Source: Clostridiales bacterium (lineage in GTDB: Bacteria; Bacillota; Dethiobacteria; Dethiobacterales; Dethiobacteraceae). Taken from it: DNA of 34,130 bases. Where the stretch lies: positions 1-34,130 of the forward strand of contig JAGXRM010000046.1 of the NCBI GenBank assembly GCA_018335855.1, read 5' to 3'. The notes below the pieces were generated by a model. The model was not told the DNA's origin. It worked only from the letters and a program-made list of their open reading frames with translations, and searched no databases. Position numbers and translations under genes: made by a program. Below, one piece after another: positions 31,060-34,130 of this stretch. Within the stretch, counting starts at the first letter, position 1, and each line of letters opens with the position of its first letter.

Positions 31060-32175
31060 ATGAAAGTCATTTTCTTTGGCGGTACCGGCAGCATGGGGGA
31101 GAAGGCAATATGTGAGCTCTGCAGTTTTCCTGAAATTAAACAAATTACAGCAACAGCCAGAAGCCGCAGTAAGTATGAAAAACTCTTGGCAAAGGTGGAA
31201 ACCGGGGGAGAAAAACTACGCTATCTGGAGCTGGATTTAGACAAGGCTGAGGATATTGCCGGCATAATCCGCGGACATGACGTGGTGGCCAATACAGCCG
31301 GTCCGTTTTACCGGTATGAAATAAAACTTGCACAGGCCGCCGCAGACGCAAACGCTGATTATGTCAGCATCTGTGATGACTTTGATGCAGCCCAGCAGGT
31401 CTTTGGCTTGGACGCTATGGTACGGGAGCGGGGACTGCGTGCCCTGACAGGAATCGGTTGGACACCGGGTGTTTCCAGTCTTATGGCCCGGGCAGGCGCT
31501 GATTCCCTCGATACGGTGGAAAAGATCAATGTATCATGGGCCGGCAATTCAGATGACTCTGTGGGAGCAGCGGTAATTCTCCATGTCCTACATATCTTTA
31601 ACGGCCTGGTTCCTTCTTTTCTAAAAGGTACGCTGAAGATGGTTCCTGCCGGCTCAGGTAAGGAAAGCTTGCATTTCCCCGGGTCAATTGGCGGCATTAA
31701 TGTGTATAATGTGGGCCATCCCGAGCCTGTAACCATGCCGCGCTATTTTCCCAACATCAAAGAAGTAACCCTCAAAGGCGGCATAAATGAGGATCTATTC
31801 AATAAACTAGCACTTTTTATGGCAAAGCTTGGCCTCTGCAAGAACGAGACTTCCCGCAACATGCTCTCTTCTTTGTTTAGAAAGACCCTGCCACTGATGC
31901 GAAAAACAGTGGGGCCAGCATCGGACCAATCGGGAATCAGGGTTGACATTACAGGCTCCGTAAACGGAGAGCCCTGCCAACTAACCTACAGTGCTGCGGG
32001 ACCTATGGAAATTCTCACCAGCGTCCCCATGGCCATCGCCATCAGGGAACTGGCCAGAGGCAATATTAAAACCACCGGTGTATTTGCACCGGAAGCCCCC
32101 GGCATCCTTGACCCACAGCTTTTCTTTACCGAACTGGAACAACGGGGTGTTAAGATTATCCGCGAAGAGAAGTAA
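31060..32175 (+). CDS. Saccharopine dehydrogenase-like NAD(P)-binding protein
   Basis: A 371-residue oxidoreductase-like protein. The N-terminal Rossmann motif GGTGSMGEKA and the strand VVANTAGPFYRYEIKLAQAA match the saccharopine dehydrogenase NADP-binding family (PF03435). GIGWTPGVSSLMARAGADSL follows the pattern of proteins annotated saccharopine dehydrogenase that act on unknown substrates. No lysine-biosynthesis genes are nearby, so a lysine role is unlikely. TAGGAG precedes the ATG by about 9 nt. It is monocistronic, ends with a strong hairpin, and is one of few intact genes in this mosaic stretch. Confidence 0.82.
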   Translation: MKVIFFGGTGSMGEKAICELCSFPEIKQITATARSRSKYEKLLAKVETGGEKLRYLELDLDKAEDIAGIIRGHDVVANTAGPFYRYEIKLAQAAADANADYVSICDDFDAAQQVFGLDAMVRERGLRALTGIGWTPGVSSLMARAGADSLDTVEKINVSWAGNSDDSVGAAVILHVLHIFNGLVPSFLKGTLKMVPAGSGKESLHFPGSIGGINVYNVGHPEPVTMPRYFPNIKEVTLKGGINEDLFNKLALFMAKLGLCKNETSRNMLSSLFRKTLPLMRKTVGPASDQSGIRVDITGSVNGEPCQLTYSAAGPMEILTSVPMAIAIRELARGNIKTTGVFAPEAPGILDPQLFFTELEQRGVKIIREEK

Positions 32176-32178
32176 AAT

Positions 32179-32204
32179 ATGCCCCCGGGGTAACCCGGGG
32201 GCAT
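32179..32204 (+). terminator. Hairpin after the saccharopine dehydrogenase-like gene
   Basis: ATGCCCCCGGG (32179-32189) pairs perfectly with CCCGGGGGCAT (32194-32204) around GTAA, 3 bp after the stop. There is no T-run. It resembles the hairpin at 15962. Confidence 0.65.
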
Positions 32205-32235
32205 ACCTATTGCCACTACAAGAGTAAGCACTTCA

Positions 32236-32484
32236 TTAATTAACTGCAATAAAATAATTTAGAATCCATTGAATACCGTACTTATCAACTATTTCTGCGT
32301 GTAATGCACCGAAAAACGTTTTCTGAAACTCAATTAATACTTGTCCATTATCCTTAAGTGCTGTGTATGCTTTTTTAATTTCATCTTCGCTCTCAAATTG
32401 TACAATAATTTTTACATTCTCACCTTTAGTAAATTCATTACCCCAAAATGGATAAGGGAACTGCCAAAATGGAACTCCCTTCAT
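32236..32484 (-). pseudogene. PhnB/VOC-type protein, C-terminal fragment
   Basis: The minus strand encodes 82 residues: KGVPFWQFPYPFWGNEFTKG, then NVKIIVQFESEDEIKKAYTA, FGALHAEIVDKYGIQWILNY. This is the second half of a PhnB-like glyoxalase/bleomycin-resistance (VOC) protein, which normally has about 140 residues. The first beta-alpha-beta module, with one set of metal ligands, is missing. The ATG at 32484 lacks a good ribosome site, and beta-propeller sequence on the other strand starts at once, so this is a rearrangement junction. Confidence 0.72.
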
Positions 32485-32495
32485 GTAACAGTTTT

Positions 32496-32993
32496 ATTAT
32501 TTCAACTGTCTACAACGCTTTTGGGCATCGGATACGATACCGACGTGGTTGTCGAATATGGGCGGCCGAGAGTACAGACCAAGGGGATGAAGCTGGCAAT
32601 TTTTGATGTGGCAGACGTGAATAATCCCAAAGAACTTTTCGTAGAGATTATTGGAGGCCCGGGAAGCTACTCTGAAGCTCTGTATAATCACAAAGCTGTG
32701 GTATTTCACCAGGGAACACTCGTCCTGCCTGTTCATGTTGTAGGCAACAATGCCAAAACCGTGTTTCAGGGAGCAATGTCCTACCGGGTTGACAAACAAA
32801 CAGGTTTTTCCTCGATGGGTAACGTATCACTTTTAAAGACGGTAATCCGATTAATAATAATTGGACCGTTAGTCGGGAAATTAGACGCTCACTGATCGTT
32901 AACGATGTGCTTTATTCCATCTCTGACGCCTATGTTACCGCAAATCAACTAACGACTGGTCTGCCAAGCCTAGCCAGTTTACCGCTAGATTAA
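32496..32993 (+). pseudogene. C-terminal part of a secreted beta-propeller protein, frameshifted
   Basis: QLSTTLLGIGYDTDVVVEYG, FDVADVNNPKELFVEI and YRVDKQTGFSSMGNVS match the conserved end of the secreted beta-propeller family (PF09826). Near 32836 the frame shifts; the continuing frame reads DGNPINNNWTVSREIRRSLI and ends LASLPLD at TAA 32991-32993. The N-terminal several hundred residues, with the signal peptide, are absent. It was probably followed by the lipoprotein gene at 33013 in one operon. It is non-functional now. Confidence 0.72.
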
Positions 32994-33012
32994 CTTTGTT
33001 TGGGAGGCTGCT

Positions 33013-33268
33013 ATGAAGAAACCTACCGTTAAAAACATTACCCTTTTACTTTGTTTGCTACTAACATTAGGTGTGGCAGGCTGTAATAAACAGGGGAAAA
33101 CACAGATGAAACCCTACCCACTTGTACCCGATGCAGTCAAGGAATTACGTTATGACTCTATTTATCCTGAAATAAATGACCCACTGGTTTTTCAGGATTG
33201 TTACAGATGACACTCTGTACTTTGTTGTGATCAATATCCAAAGAAAGAGAATTTGCAGATTATTATAG
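33013..33268 (+). pseudogene. Lipoprotein, frameshifted and shortened
   Basis: ATG at 33013 follows GGGAGG and begins MKKPTVKNITLLLCLLLTLG with lipobox GVAGC (Cys about 24). After PEINDPLV the frame runs to an early TGA at 33208-33210. Sliding one base lets it continue as FRIVTDDTLYFVVINIQRK before a TAG at 33266-33268. TLYFVV with a following Gly-rich strand is typical of PrcB-like C-terminal domains, but that part is missing. It is 20 bp after the beta-propeller remnant, so both come from one decayed secreted-protein operon. Confidence 0.55.
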
Positions 33269-33287
33269 GGCAGGCTCGTTAAAACTA

Positions 33288-33635
33288 ATGGATAGAGTAA
33301 ATGAAACGTTTGAGGAAATATCGCCACCATGGATAATGATGCCTCCATCCCTACAGGTATATGAGGAAAGAGGGGCAAGAATATTAAGTAAAAGCCTGTG
33401 GCAAACAAAATGCTTTAAATGTATTTGGGCAAACATAGCCAATGTTGAAATTCAATGGGACTTTGACAGAGATATTAAAAAATATCGGTTTGAGACTTTT
33501 TGTTATGGCCCCAAATCATGTAAATATTATAAAATGGGCAGGGCACGTACAGTTCCATATAAGAATAGGGATTCGGCCCTTGATGATGGATATTTAGATG
33601 AGCTTTGTACTGAAGGTAGAGATGAAGACGAATAA
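33288..33635 (+). CDS. Hypothetical protein, 115 aa, source of the duplicated segment
   Basis: No family is recognised. The AT-rich gene encodes MDRVNETFEEISPPW, then LWQTKCFKCIWANIANVEIQ and RFETFCYGPKSCKYYKMGRA, with an acidic tail. CxxC and C-x4-C spacings (CFKC; CYGPKSC) could bind a metal. The frame is open upstream to 33231 and the ATG at 33288 has no ribosome site, so the 5' end may be missing. A copy lacking an internal 93 bp lies at 27834-27914, upstream of the PIN gene. Confidence 0.5.
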   Translation: MDRVNETFEEISPPWIMMPPSLQVYEERGARILSKSLWQTKCFKCIWANIANVEIQWDFDRDIKKYRFETFCYGPKSCKYYKMGRARTVPYKNRDSALDDGYLDELCTEGRDEDE

Positions 33636-33691
33636 AAATACAATGGAATCTGCTTAACATGAGAGTGTAAATCGGATAAATGATTATAATC

Positions 33692-33713
33692 AACCCTATA
33701 TACACGTAGGGTT
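33692..33713. terminator. Hairpin between the hypothetical gene and the PIN gene
   Basis: AACCCTA (33692-33698) pairs perfectly with TAGGGTT (33707-33713) around an 8-nt loop. It overlaps the stop of the minus-strand PIN gene and may terminate either transcript. There is no clear T-run. Confidence 0.45.
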
Positions 33714-34056
33714 AGATTAATAGCCGTGCTGTCGCCCACAACTGTGCATCCCAGTATGAAAGCCTATGTTCCCGAACACCTCGTAGTGCCTCATTGACAA
33801 TCATTTCATTGATCTCAAATACCGGCCACATCTGACAAAAGCGTTTTATTCTTTCTTGCGCATCTTCTTTTGTTAGTTGAACCTGTTTTCTCGTTATAGC
33901 CACAAAAAACTCACCCAACACCTGGGTACTAATTACCGCGATCCGAAGTGTTATCAATTCATTCAATAAATGTACAGCTGCTTTTTGTTTCTCTTCTTCT
34001 AAACAGTCATACGCGTAAACCAGAATATTGGTATCTATCATTACCTTAGCGTTCAT
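33712..34056 (-). pseudogene. PIN-domain (VapC) toxin missing its C-terminus
   Basis: The minus strand encodes 114 residues from ATG 34056: MNAKVMIDTNILVYAYDCLE, then ISTQVLGEFFVAITRKQVQL and HRLSYWDAQLWATARLLI. The first Asp, the Glu and the third Asp (SYWDAQLWATA) of the PIN active site are present. The usual last 20 or so residues (a strand with a further acidic residue, as in SEDF) are missing, and the gene ends inside a hairpin. It overlaps the upstream antitoxin by 11 bp. Activity is doubtful. Confidence 0.72.
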
Positions 34057-34130
34057 AAAGGTCGTCTCTTTTCCAGTCCCGCTTGCCCTGTAAATCACCC
34101 TTACCCATCAAACTATTTATAAATGCTGAT
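34046..34130 (-). CDS. Antitoxin of the PIN toxin, C-terminal part (runs off the window)
   Basis: The minus strand is open from the window edge to TAA at 34046-34048, reading FINSLMGKGDLQGKRDWKRD and DLYER. The charged, Trp-containing tail suits a VapB antitoxin and it overlaps the toxin start as expected. The DNA-binding part is outside the window. Confidence 0.6.
   Translation of the reverse strand, partial: SAFINSLMGKGDLQGKRDWKRDDLYER

Overview
The window looks like chromosomal DNA of an anaerobic, endospore-lineage Firmicute (class Clostridia, perhaps Peptococcaceae-like). The reasons are strong AGGAGG ribosome sites, TTGACA/TATAAT promoters, frequent TTG/GTG starts, a tungsten-type aldehyde:ferredoxin oxidoreductase, a DUF2148 ferredoxin-domain protein, VanW, and an anaerobic benzimidazole (bza) operon. 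The genus assignment is inference. Conserved genes look GC-richer than the accessory genes, which are visibly AT-rich.

Layout. 1-2030: transposon debris, namely the tail of a probable AAA-ATPase transposition gene, a repeat-rich transposon end, an orphan AT-rich gene, and a broken IS5-like transposase. 2065-11700: mostly intact genes, namely VanW, a large AddA/RecB-type helicase-nuclease, a MarR/MATE efflux operon, two overlapping half-size permease genes, a 49-codon gene with its own promoter and terminator, an FMN-binding lipoprotein, OsmC and DUF2148. 11728-15957: an HTH-Uma2 fusion, a truncated PH-domain gene, a decayed MOSC gene, aldehyde ferredoxin oxidoreductase and a MoaD/ThiS-like protein. 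16068-19841: DUF1653, MsrB, then a cluster of toxin-antitoxin genes, most of them damaged.

The central system is the minus-strand operon at 27188-19931. A TTGACA-17-TATGAT promoter is followed by a cobalamin riboswitch with an intrinsic terminator, then bzaA, bzaB (two ThiC paralogs), bzaC (methyltransferase fused to DUF2284), bzaD and bzaE (B12-binding radical SAM type). By the known pathway this set converts 5-aminoimidazole ribotide through 5-hydroxybenzimidazole and methoxylated intermediates to 5,6-dimethylbenzimidazole, the lower ligand of vitamin B12, without oxygen. The riboswitch shuts the operon down when cobalamin is plentiful. No cobT is in this operon, and the DUF2284 fusion on BzaC is the most unusual part.

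27245-34130 is a mosaic. Intact genes (vapC-like PIN, SatD, DUF3307, a saccharopine-dehydrogenase-like protein) alternate with fragments whose joins are sharp: a RelE/ParE N-terminus, an 81-bp two-block copy of a gene found again at 33.3-33.5 kb, a DUF2220/JetD fragment joined to a DUF1653 tail, a VOC C-terminus, a frameshifted beta-propeller protein, and a shortened PIN toxin. One 62-bp vapC block occurs both at 18.1 kb (joined to mntA) and at 27.9 kb (joined to the other fragment), so these loci have exchanged or lost segments. About five toxin-antitoxin loci are visible wholly or in part. Only the AbiEii/DUF6922 pair is clearly intact.
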